In this document: positions 1-5,911 of the stretch, in pieces
How the letters are laid out: each line of letters begins with the position of its first letter
Position numbering within the stretch: position 1 is the first letter of the stretch
DNA from: Chlamydiae bacterium RIFCSPHIGHO2_12_FULL_49_9
GTDB taxonomy: Bacteria > Chlamydiota > Chlamydiia > Chlamydiales > SM23-39
Reading direction: 5' to 3'
DNA length: 10,120 bases
Assembly (NCBI GenBank): GCA_001794935.1
Contig: MGLY01000002.1
Location: 22,684 to 32,803 of the forward strand
Position numbers and translations under genes: made by a program
The notes under the pieces: model-generated
Databases searched by the model: none
Told to the model about the DNA's origin: nothing
What the model saw: only the letters and a program-made list of their open reading frames with translations

Positions 1-49
1 CGGGGTGGGGCCGATGACGATTGCAATGCTTTTGCAGAACACATTATAG
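1..49 (+). CDS. folD: FolD C-terminus (partial): methylenetetrahydrofolate dehydrogenase/cyclohydrolase
   Basis: Only the end of this gene is present; it enters from the left edge and base 1 is the last base of a split codon. From base 2 the frame reads GVGPMTIAMLLQNTL and then TAG (47-49). This is the highly conserved C-terminal signature of FolD (PGGVGPMT followed by a hydrophobic helix ending in NTL), the bifunctional cytosolic enzyme that interconverts 5,10-methylene-, methenyl- and 10-formyl-tetrahydrofolate. The protein stops directly after NTL, whereas E. coli FolD continues for about a dozen residues; those are not catalytic. A folD-apbE neighbourhood is, as I recall, also present in Chlamydia. 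The identification rests on 15 residues, but this is the most diagnostic stretch of the family. Confidence 0.85.
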   Translation, partial: GVGPMTIAMLLQNTL

Positions 50-65
50 AGCCATTTGAAACGGT

Positions 66-242
66 ATGAGCCTATCCCACTATTCTGATTTTCCTGTTTT
101 TGACCTTTTCGGCGGATTTCAAATGCCCTTTCTCAGCCGTGTGTGTTCACACGGCCCTCGAAAGGGAGACCCTAAAGGGCATTTGAAATCCGCTCAAAAA
201 TCTCTAAAAACATTTAAAACCTTAATAGTGGGATAGGCTCAT
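66..242. repeat. Large nested inverted repeat between folD and apbE (possible MITE-like element)
   Basis: Three nested perfect stems are visible. The outer arms are 66-84 and 224-242, 19 bases each; the central 17 bases (68-84 and 224-240) begin GAGCCTATCCC. The inner arms are 112-131 and 174-193, 20 bases each. The apex is GCCGTGTG (136-143), loop TGTT, CACACGGC (148-155), next to a small CCT/AGG hairpin at 156-165. The A/T-rich stretches between outer and inner arms (85-111, 194-223) pair only loosely. The 9-mer CATTTGAAA occurs at 180-188, inverted at 117-125, and again just outside at 53-61. Terminal inverted repeats with no coding capacity suggest a miniature transposable element; a folD 3' end structure or an apbE 5' regulatory RNA are alternatives. 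No T-run follows any stem, so it is not a simple intrinsic terminator. Confidence 0.8.
183..210 (+). promoter_or_regulatory. Possible sigma70-type promoter for apbE inside the palindrome
   Basis: TTGAAA (183-188, five of six matches to the -35 consensus) is followed after 16 bases by TAAAAA (205-210, four of six). Transcription would begin near 217, about 24 bases before the apbE ATG. The -35 box lies in the right inner arm of the palindrome, so if the element is mobile it could have brought this promoter. The surroundings are A/T-rich, which makes chance matches likely. Confidence 0.3.
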
Positions 243-1239
243 GCGTAAAATAATCCTCCTTCTCATCCTTGCAGCCTGTCAAAACGACTCTGACCCCTGC
301 ACCTATTTTCAAGGGCGGGCAATGACGATGCCCTACCGAATCACTGTCGGCAAAAAACTCTCTGCGATCGAAAAAAAGAAAGTATGGCAAATCATCGAAA
401 AGACATTTCAGGAAGTAGATGATCATTTCAACAACTGGAACCCCAACTCTGAAATCTCCCGCCTCAATCAATTAGAGGCGAACAAACCGGCTTCCCTTTC
501 TCCTTCGCTCCAAGAGCTGCTCGCTTTTTGCGGCAAGATCGTAGAAATTAGCGGAGGAAGATTCGATCCAACGATCGGGAAGCTCGAAAAAATATGGAGA
601 GAGTCCCTTCGAGAAAAAAGGGCCCCGTCTGCCGAGGAGCTCCAACTCGCAACTGATGCTGTCGGCTGGAAACATGTCGCCCTCAAAAATGGACAATTTC
701 AAAAAGACAATCCCGATATCTCGATTGATCTTTGCGCCATTTCCAAAGGGCGTTGCATCGATTGGATTGTGGAGCGGCTTCAAAAAGAGGGATTTAACGA
801 TCTTTTCGTCGAATGGGCGGGAGAGATCCGCGCCTCAGGCGAGTATCCGGAAAAAAGAGATTGGACCGTTCAGGTGGATCCGGGACTTACGATGGATGGC
901 AAACCCATGGCCCCTATCGCCCTTCGCAATGCAGCCATCGCTACCAGCGGCGATTATAGCCAGGGGGGATGGACTCTTCCGGCAGACGCCGCCCCCGACC
1001 ACCAGATCCATCGCTACTTTCACATCATCGACCCCCTTACAGCTCAGCCGCTTGAAAAAACGAACTACTCCATTGCCGCGGCAGTTGTGATTGCGCCAAC
1101 CTGTTGGCTCGCCGATGCGCTAGCTACCGCTGCGATGCTTTTTCCTGGAAGAGAAGAGGCGGAAAAGTGGGCAGAAGAGGTCGTTGAATTATATCCCGAG
1201 GTGAGTTTTTGGATCCTGAGCTATACTGTACCCAAATAA
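241..1239 (+). CDS. apbE: FAD:protein FMN transferase lipoprotein (ApbE family)
   Basis: 332 residues, close to the usual 330-350. ApbE attaches FMN covalently to threonine in target proteins such as NqrB/NqrC of the Na+-pumping NADH:quinone reductase, outside the cytoplasmic membrane. The start is a short lipoprotein signal: MRK, a hydrophobic stretch (4-10), then lipobox LAAC with lipidated Cys13. Family landmarks in order: MTMPYRI (28-34), WNPNSEISRLN (66-76), GGRFDPTIGKL (105-115), IDLCAISKG (162-170), EWAGEIRASG (191-200), IATSGDYSQ (233-241), HIIDPLTAQP (261-270), ADALATA (291-297), the last carrying the Asp/Thr metal-site residues. IDLCAISKG has Cys-Ala where Gly-Gly is common. Chlamydiae have an NQR complex, a likely target (inference). 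The ATG sits at the right edge of the upstream palindrome with no clear ribosome binding site; the signal peptide nonetheless supports this start. Confidence 0.93.
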   Translation: MRKIILLLILAACQNDSDPCTYFQGRAMTMPYRITVGKKLSAIEKKKVWQIIEKTFQEVDDHFNNWNPNSEISRLNQLEANKPASLSPSLQELLAFCGKIVEISGGRFDPTIGKLEKIWRESLREKRAPSAEELQLATDAVGWKHVALKNGQFQKDNPDISIDLCAISKGRCIDWIVERLQKEGFNDLFVEWAGEIRASGEYPEKRDWTVQVDPGLTMDGKPMAPIALRNAAIATSGDYSQGGWTLPADAAPDHQIHRYFHIIDPLTAQPLEKTNYSIAAAVVIAPTCWLADALATAAMLFPGREEAEKWAEEVVELYPEVSFWILSYTVPK

Positions 1240-1853
1240 AAACCGTCTATTTCGATCTGGGAAATGTGATCGTCTTTTTCAGCTACGGAAAAATGATCTC
1301 CCAGCTCGCCCAGTGCACAGGACTTTCTGAAGATAAGGTCAAACAGCTTTTTTTCGATCATAAGCTGCGCGATCTTGTGGAGAGCGGCAAAATCTCCAGC
1401 TCCGAGCTATATCAGAGAGTTAAATCGGAGTCTTTGCGCTCCTTTTCCTTTCTTGAGCTCAATATTGCCTTTTCCGACATTTTCACTCCGAATGAATCGC
1501 TCTTTCCAATCATCCGGGCGCTCAAAGAGAAAGGGATCCGCCTTATCCTCCTCTCCAATACTTCGGAGAGCCACTTCAATCGAGTCTACTCGCGCTATCC
1601 GATCCTTCGCCTCTTTGATGAGCTCATTCTCTCCTACCAGGTCGGCGTCGCAAAACCTGACCCACTCATTTTCAAAAAAGCTTTAGCCAAGGCCGAATGC
1701 ACTCCAGCCCAATGCTTTTACACCGACGATATCCCCGAATATGTCTCCGCAGCAAGAAAGACCGGCCTCGACGCCGAAGTGTTCACAACGCCCGCCGCCC
1801 TCACCGGGCATCTCGCCTCCCGAGGGTTAATATTTCAAAAATCTCCTTGCTGA
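1209..1853 (+). CDS. HAD-superfamily phosphatase, YihX-like
   Basis: 214 residues. The start is TTG at 1209, preceded by GAGG (1198-1201) at a 7-base spacing; no ATG or GTG fits and the frame is closed by TGA at 1185. It overlaps the end of apbE by 31 bases, suggesting translational coupling. HAD motifs: motif I YFDLGNVIV with nucleophile Asp16, where the usual second Asp is Gly; motif II LLSNT (114-118); motif III Lys149 in VAKPDP; motif IV YTDDIPEYVSAARKTG (171-186) with Asp173/Asp174. A four-helix cap fills roughly 25-95. The DLGNV form of motif I and the overall layout match E. coli YihX, a glucose-1-phosphate phosphatase, but substrate cannot be read from sequence. Soluble and cytoplasmic, with no signal peptide. 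Confidence 0.88.
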   Translation: MDPELYCTQIKTVYFDLGNVIVFFSYGKMISQLAQCTGLSEDKVKQLFFDHKLRDLVESGKISSSELYQRVKSESLRSFSFLELNIAFSDIFTPNESLFPIIRALKEKGIRLILLSNTSESHFNRVYSRYPILRLFDELILSYQVGVAKPDPLIFKKALAKAECTPAQCFYTDDIPEYVSAARKTGLDAEVFTTPAALTGHLASRGLIFQKSPC

Positions 1854-1861
1854 GAAACACC

Positions 1862-1890
1862 TTGTAGGTTTTGATGAGCTCTCCTATGAT
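1862..1890 (+). promoter_or_regulatory. Possible promoter directly ahead of rnr (leaderless arrangement)
   Basis: TTGTAG (1862-1867), a 17-base spacer, and TATGAT (1885-1890, five of six to TATAAT). The -10 box ends six bases before the rnr ATG (1897), so transcription would start on or next to the start codon. There is no Shine-Dalgarno sequence ahead of rnr, which fits a leaderless message; read-through from the upstream gene is the alternative. Confidence 0.35.
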
Positions 1891-1896
1891 TGGACT

Positions 1897-4056
1897 ATGA
1901 CCTCTAAAAACCGGAAAGGATCCAAAAAGTCCAATCCCTCTTCTAAAATCGCAAATAATCTCGCAAAAACCCTCCGCCAATACGTGCAGGGAAAACGATA
2001 CAGCCCGCTCACAGCGGATCAGCTCATCAAACAGCTCGCCATCCCGGAAATCCACAAACCCCTCTTCCTAAATATTCTCAGTAGCTTCGTAGATGAGGGG
2101 AAACTCGTTTTGAAAGGAGGCGCCTTTGCTATTCCCAAATCGGCGAATCTCGTTACCGGCGTTATCAGTGTCCATAAAAAGGGCTTTGGCTTCGTCAAAA
2201 ACTCAAACGGTCCCGATGTCTTCATCCCCAAACATCTATTGCAAGACGCCGTCGACGGCGATGAAGTCGAAATCGAAGTCAATCCCATCATCTCTTCAAA
2301 AGGGCCCGAAGGGGCCGTCGTCGCGATTTTAAAGAGAAGCCGCACACACCTCGCCGGCACCGTCTTGCGCAAATCGGGCCGCCACTACACCGTCTTTTCT
2401 CCCCTTCTTGGCCAAGAAAAGCCGGTCATCGTCAAAGCAAAAAGCGCCGCTCTTAAAGAGGGAGATAGAATCATCTGCAAAGTGATCAACTGGAAAGGAG
2501 ATCAAGACCTCGTCGAAGCAGAGATGTCTCAATACATCGGGCACATTTCCGACCCGTCGATCGACGTAAAAGCGGCAATTCAAGAGTTTGCCCTTCCTGA
2601 CGGATTTAGCGTAGAGGCGCTCGATGAGGCGAGAGCTTTTGGAGCGAAAGTCTCCGCTTCCGAGGCAAAAAAAAGATATGATCTTTCCGATTGGGAGTGC
2701 GTCACCATCGACCCCGATACGGCAAAAGACTATGACGATGCGATTTCACTTACCGAAGATGAGAAGGGCCACTTCCTCCTCGGCATCCACATTGCAGATG
2801 TCGCCCACTATGTAAAGCCGGGCGGCCATCTCGATGTTGAGGCCCTCATTCGCTGCAACTCCACCTATTTTCCGGGACAGGTGGTCCCGATGCTTCCGGA
2901 AGAGCTCTCGAACGAGCTCTGCAGCTTGAAAGAAGGCGTCAAAAGACTCACTCAATCGGTTTTGGCCGAGTTTGACACAGATGGAAATCTCATCGACTAT
3001 CAGATCGTCCGCACCTGCATTAAAAGCCGCAAGCGCTTCACATATAAACAAGCCCTTGAAGTGATCGAGAAAAAGAAAAAGAGCCTCCACGCAGCCCTGC
3101 TCGACCGGATGGTGAGATTATGCCATCTTTTCAAAAAGAAGAGAATGGAAAGAGGCAGCATCGACTTCGCTCTCCCCGACGATGTAATCATCGTGGACAG
3201 CCGTGGAGTTCCTCAAAAAATTGAGAGGGTTGAATACGATATCACCCACCAGATGATCGAAGAGTTCATGCTCAAGGGCAACGAAATCGTAGCGGTCCAT
3301 CTCGCCAAAAAAGGGAAGCCGGTCATCTACCGCGTCCACGAACAGCCAACGGATGACTCGTTCCAGGACTTTTTCGCCTTTGCGAGATCTTTGGGACTTT
3401 TCTTGCCCCCAAAGCCCACCCACCGCGATATCCAAAAGCTCTTTCAAGATGCAAAAAACTCACCCCTTCTCCCCCAACTATCCGTGAGCTTCATCAGGAG
3501 CATGCGCCTTGCCGCTTACTCTTCAGATAACATCGGCCACTACGGCCTTGCGCTCGAGCACTACTGCCACTTCACAAGCCCGATCCGCAGATATTCGGAT
3601 CTCATCATCCAACGCCTTCTCTTCGATGAGCTCCCCGATGATACCGACGTCAATCAAATCGCCGCCGCCTGCTCTGAAAAAGAGAGAGTCTCTTTCCGCG
3701 CGGAAAGTTCGGTCGTCCTGCTCAAAAAACTGCGCCTTGCAGGAACCCATTTTGCAGAAGATCCCACCCGGATCTATCCGGCTATCATCACTCGCATCAA
3801 GCCGTTCGGTCTCTCGTTTGAAGTCCCCGCTTTTGACTTGGAAGCGAGCGTCCATGTCTCGAAAATCGGGAACGACTTTTTCGAATACAATAGCTCCCGC
3901 ATGAGTTTTTATGGCGTCAATACGGGCAAAACATTCACTGCCGGCCAGCAAATCTACGTTCGCCTGGAAAGACTCGACTATGCGCTTCAGCTCTCCGAGT
4001 GGTCGATCCAACCTGCGCCCGACACCGAAACAGCATCCAAAAAGAGAAAATCTTAG
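1897..4056 (+). CDS. rnr: Ribonuclease R (RNase II/RNB-family 3'-5' exoribonuclease)
   Basis: 719 residues. RNase R degrades structured RNA processively from the 3' end and works in rRNA quality control and mRNA decay in the cytoplasm. Domains in order: basic start and winged-helix region (about 15-82); first cold-shock domain (88-128, with KKGFGFVKN and DVFIPKHLL); second cold-shock domain (about 150-210); RNB catalytic domain (265-610); C-terminal S1 domain (627-697); short basic tail KKRKS. The metal-binding motif IDPDTAKDYDDA (271-282) has all four aspartates, Asp272, 278, 280 and 281, at the numbering I recall for E. coli RNase R. Tyr324 in NSTYFPGQVVP and the motif HFTSPIRRYSDL (558-569) are also present. 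The long lysine-rich tail of the 813-residue E. coli enzyme is missing. The gap to the upstream gene is 43 bases. No ribosome binding site is evident. Confidence 0.97.
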   Translation: MTSKNRKGSKKSNPSSKIANNLAKTLRQYVQGKRYSPLTADQLIKQLAIPEIHKPLFLNILSSFVDEGKLVLKGGAFAIPKSANLVTGVISVHKKGFGFVKNSNGPDVFIPKHLLQDAVDGDEVEIEVNPIISSKGPEGAVVAILKRSRTHLAGTVLRKSGRHYTVFSPLLGQEKPVIVKAKSAALKEGDRIICKVINWKGDQDLVEAEMSQYIGHISDPSIDVKAAIQEFALPDGFSVEALDEARAFGAKVSASEAKKRYDLSDWECVTIDPDTAKDYDDAISLTEDEKGHFLLGIHIADVAHYVKPGGHLDVEALIRCNSTYFPGQVVPMLPEELSNELCSLKEGVKRLTQSVLAEFDTDGNLIDYQIVRTCIKSRKRFTYKQALEVIEKKKKSLHAALLDRMVRLCHLFKKKRMERGSIDFALPDDVIIVDSRGVPQKIERVEYDITHQMIEEFMLKGNEIVAVHLAKKGKPVIYRVHEQPTDDSFQDFFAFARSLGLFLPPKPTHRDIQKLFQDAKNSPLLPQLSVSFIRSMRLAAYSSDNIGHYGLALEHYCHFTSPIRRYSDLIIQRLLFDELPDDTDVNQIAAACSEKERVSFRAESSVVLLKKLRLAGTHFAEDPTRIYPAIITRIKPFGLSFEVPAFDLEASVHVSKIGNDFFEYNSSRMSFYGVNTGKTFTAGQQIYVRLERLDYALQLSEWSIQPAPDTETASKKRKS

Positions 4057-4141
4057 AGCGAGAAAGTCTTAGAAAACCAGATGTCAGTTGTTCCCTCTTC
4101 TTTTCCTTGAGAAATAACAGATCTGCCACCATCATGAGAGG

Positions 4142-4780
4142 ATGAAGAAATATTTCCTTACGGGACTCGTTACCCTTCTCCCGCTTGCAGTGACGATCTG
4201 GGTGGTTCGCTTCGCCGTTAATCTCCTCACAAAACCTTTTGTGGGGATCGTCACTTCGTTTTTGGATCGCTTTCCGACAAGATCGTTTGGGATTATCACT
4301 TCCCACGAAGTCATCCGAACGGCAAGTCAAATACTCATCCTCATCGCTCTTTTTCTTTTCGTCCTCTTTTTGGGCTTTGTCGCTCGCAAATATTTCTTCT
4401 CGGAACTGATCCGTCTCGGCGATCGGATCATGAAAAAAATCCCCCTTGTGAATAAAGTTTACAAAATCTCCAAAGAGATCATCCAGTCTCTTTTTGTCTC
4501 GGATAAAAACGCATTTCGACAAGTCGTCATGCTCCCCTTCCCTTACAAAGGGTGCTACTGCCTCGGCCTTGTTTCCAATGACGCGCCAAAGACATGCTCC
4601 GATGCGCAAAACGGGGAGATGCTCTCGGTCTTTCTACCGACAACGCCGAATCCAACAACCGGCTTTTTGGTGATGTGCCATAGCGCCGATCTCATCTTCC
4701 TCGATATGCGCACGGAAGATGCGATCCAATATATTGTCTCTTGCGCCGTCGTCCAACCTCATCAAGAGAAATCTCAATGA
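4142..4780 (+). CDS. DUF502 family inner-membrane protein, copy 1
   Basis: 212 residues. The start MKKYFLTGLVTLLPLAVTIW is the typical DUF502 opening, so ATG 4142 is secure although its GAGAGG (4136-4141) directly touches the start codon. Two membrane segments are visible, about 4-28 and 63-82. Then come the conserved soluble motifs IPLVNKVYKISKEI (100-113), PFPYKG (132-137), VFLPTTPNPTTGFLV (163-177) and EDAIQYIVSCAVV (192-204). DUF502 proteins are widespread in bacteria and plants; the biochemical role is not established, so none is assigned. It follows rnr after 85 bases and overlaps the next gene by ATGA (4777-4780), so the two are almost certainly translated together. Confidence 0.88.
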   Translation: MKKYFLTGLVTLLPLAVTIWVVRFAVNLLTKPFVGIVTSFLDRFPTRSFGIITSHEVIRTASQILILIALFLFVLFLGFVARKYFFSELIRLGDRIMKKIPLVNKVYKISKEIIQSLFVSDKNAFRQVVMLPFPYKGCYCLGLVSNDAPKTCSDAQNGEMLSVFLPTTPNPTTGFLVMCHSADLIFLDMRTEDAIQYIVSCAVVQPHQEKSQ

Positions 4781-5424
4781 AAAAATACCTCCTCACAGGG
4801 CTTGTCATTCTAACGCCTGCTGTCCTCACCCTCATGATCGTCCTCTTTTTGTTTAATTTTTTTACAGCTCCTCTGACCGTCATCGTCGATCCGCTCATCT
4901 TCCTCATTGAAAACAAACTCAATATCGCCCTTCCCGATGGGCTCAACCTTTTCCTCTCGCGCGTTTTTTCTCTCATCTTTCTCTGTATTTTTATTCTTCT
5001 CCTTGGAGTGATCACCCGCTGGCTCATCGTTAAAAATATTCTCAACTGGGGCAATCAGCTCATCTCGAAAATCCCCCTCGTCAAAACGATCTACAAAGTG
5101 AGCAAAGACATGTTCTCTGCCCTCCTTTCCTCAGATGGAAAAAAGGCGTTTAAAAAACCGGTGATGTTCCCATTTCCCGAAAGACCCCATTTCGCAGTCG
5201 GTTTTCAGGCGGGAGAGGTAGCTGAAGAGTGTCAAAGAAAAGTCAAAACTCCTCTTGTCTCCGTCTTTTCTCCTACTGCGCCCCACCCAATCTCGGGTTT
5301 TCTCTTCCTGGTTCCCAAAGAAGACGTCTATGACATCGATATGACCAATCAGGACGCTGTTAAATTTCTCGTCTCTTGCGGTATGATCGTTCCCAAATCC
5401 GAGCCTCCATCCGATGTCTTCTGA
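4777..5424 (+). CDS. DUF502 family inner-membrane protein, copy 2 (tandem paralogue)
   Basis: 215 residues from ATG 4777, chosen because MKKYLLTGLV matches the first ten residues of the preceding paralogue and AAGAGA lies just upstream. The frame is open about 12 codons further 5', but that stretch is coding sequence of copy 1. Membrane segments lie at about 4-29 and 62-82. The motifs IPLVKTIYKVSKDM (99-112), PFPERP (132-137), VFSPTAPHPISGFLFL (163-178) and DAVKFLVSCGMIV (193-205) line up with copy 1, but many intervening residues differ, so the duplication is old. The canonical PTTPNPTSG motif is altered to PTAPHPISG. The start overlaps copy 1 (ATGA) and the end overlaps holC by 11 bases. 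Confidence 0.88.
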   Translation: MKKYLLTGLVILTPAVLTLMIVLFLFNFFTAPLTVIVDPLIFLIENKLNIALPDGLNLFLSRVFSLIFLCIFILLLGVITRWLIVKNILNWGNQLISKIPLVKTIYKVSKDMFSALLSSDGKKAFKKPVMFPFPERPHFAVGFQAGEVAEECQRKVKTPLVSVFSPTAPHPISGFLFLVPKEDVYDIDMTNQDAVKFLVSCGMIVPKSEPPSDVF

Positions 5425-5833
5425 AACCCGCGTCGTCTTCTTCCAGGTGCGAGATGCCGCAACAAAGCTGCGCTGCATTGTCGAAACAGCCCAGAGCCAC
5501 TTTGAAAAAAAAGAACCCTTCCTCATCCTCGTCGAGGACGAAAAGTCCCAAAAGTTCGTAGACGAGCTCCTCTGGAAGCTCCCCGAGACGAGCTTCCTCC
5601 CCCACCTATCCACTGACTCCCCCGCCAAAGATCCCCTCATCATCACCAAGACTAAGCAGAATCTCAACCAGGCCAAAATCGCCTTCAACCTCTGCTCCAC
5701 CCCCCTCCTCATCGATGGCCCCTTCCGGATCATCTATGAGTTCGAGGACCTCTCCTCCCCCAATAAGAAGAACCTCTCCTCCCTCCGTTTCGACGCCTAT
5801 AAGCAAGAAAAATTTTTAATTGAAGCTAGATAG
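5414..5833 (+). CDS. holC: DNA polymerase III chi subunit (HolC-like)
   Basis: 139 residues, close to E. coli HolC (147). Chi links the clamp-loader complex to single-stranded DNA-binding protein at the replication fork. The diagnostic core is FLILVEDEKSQKFVDELLW (36-54), followed by KLPETSFLPHLSTD (55-68) and PLIIT (73-77). This parallels the E. coli stretch with VLIACEDEKQAYRLDEALW and SFVPHNLAGE, and the ending RFDAYKQEKF resembles the ERYKAYR end. Similarity is otherwise weak, as is usual for chi. The start ATG lies inside the end of the second DUF502 gene (11-base overlap) without a strong ribosome binding site, implying coupling. The gene is strongly C-rich on its coding strand and composition drops sharply to A/T at its end. 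Confidence 0.82.
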   Translation: MSSETRVVFFQVRDAATKLRCIVETAQSHFEKKEPFLILVEDEKSQKFVDELLWKLPETSFLPHLSTDSPAKDPLIITKTKQNLNQAKIAFNLCSTPLLIDGPFRIIYEFEDLSSPNKKNLSSLRFDAYKQEKFLIEAR

Positions 5834-5911
5834 AAAAAAATTAATTTAATTACAATTAATATAAAATTAGCGTAAAATAAAGTGATAAATTAAAACAATT
5901 AATTACAAACA
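5834..5911 (+). promoter_or_regulatory. AT-rich spacer with promoter for the 817-codon gene
   Basis: Only 9 of these 78 bases are G or C, a sharp break from both flanking genes. The best promoter match is TTACAA (5850-5855), a 17-base spacer and TAAAAT (5873-5878, five of six), giving a start near 5885. Short direct repeats are present: AATTACAA at 5848-5855 and 5901-5908, and ACAATTAAT at 5852-5860 and 5895-5903. They could be regulator sites or simply reflect low complexity. No Shine-Dalgarno sequence precedes the ATG at 5912. Confidence 0.5.

Noticed and set aside
136..179. Intrinsic terminator for folD at the apex of the palindrome
   Set aside because: The GCCGTGTG/CACACGGC stem is strong, but no T-run follows it on either strand, and the nested outer arms are not explained by a terminator.
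656..1090. Plus-strand frame-shifted reading frame inside apbE
   Set aside because: ApbE motifs are continuous in the other frame throughout; this product is low-complexity and basic, typical of a shadow frame.
3523..4011. Minus-strand reading frame of 162 codons
   Set aside because: It lies wholly opposite the RNase R catalytic/S1 region and is a shadow of its codon use.
4051..4073. Direct repeat TCTTAGA in the rnr to DUF502 gap
   Set aside because: Seven bases only, 16 apart, with no accompanying structure; consistent with chance. The 85-base gap shows nothing else convincing.
4107..4135. Promoter before the first DUF502 gene (TTGAGA, 17 bases, CATCAT)
   Set aside because: The -10 match is poor and would put the transcription start inside the coding sequence although a GAGAGG sits before the ATG.
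3935..4609. Minus-strand reading frame of 224 codons
   Set aside because: It runs opposite to the end of RNase R and the start of the first DUF502 gene, both recognised families; the product has no recognisable domain and odd composition.
5131..5733. Minus-strand reading frame of 200 codons
   Set aside because: It is antisense to the second DUF502 gene and holC; no ribosome binding site and no family resemblance.
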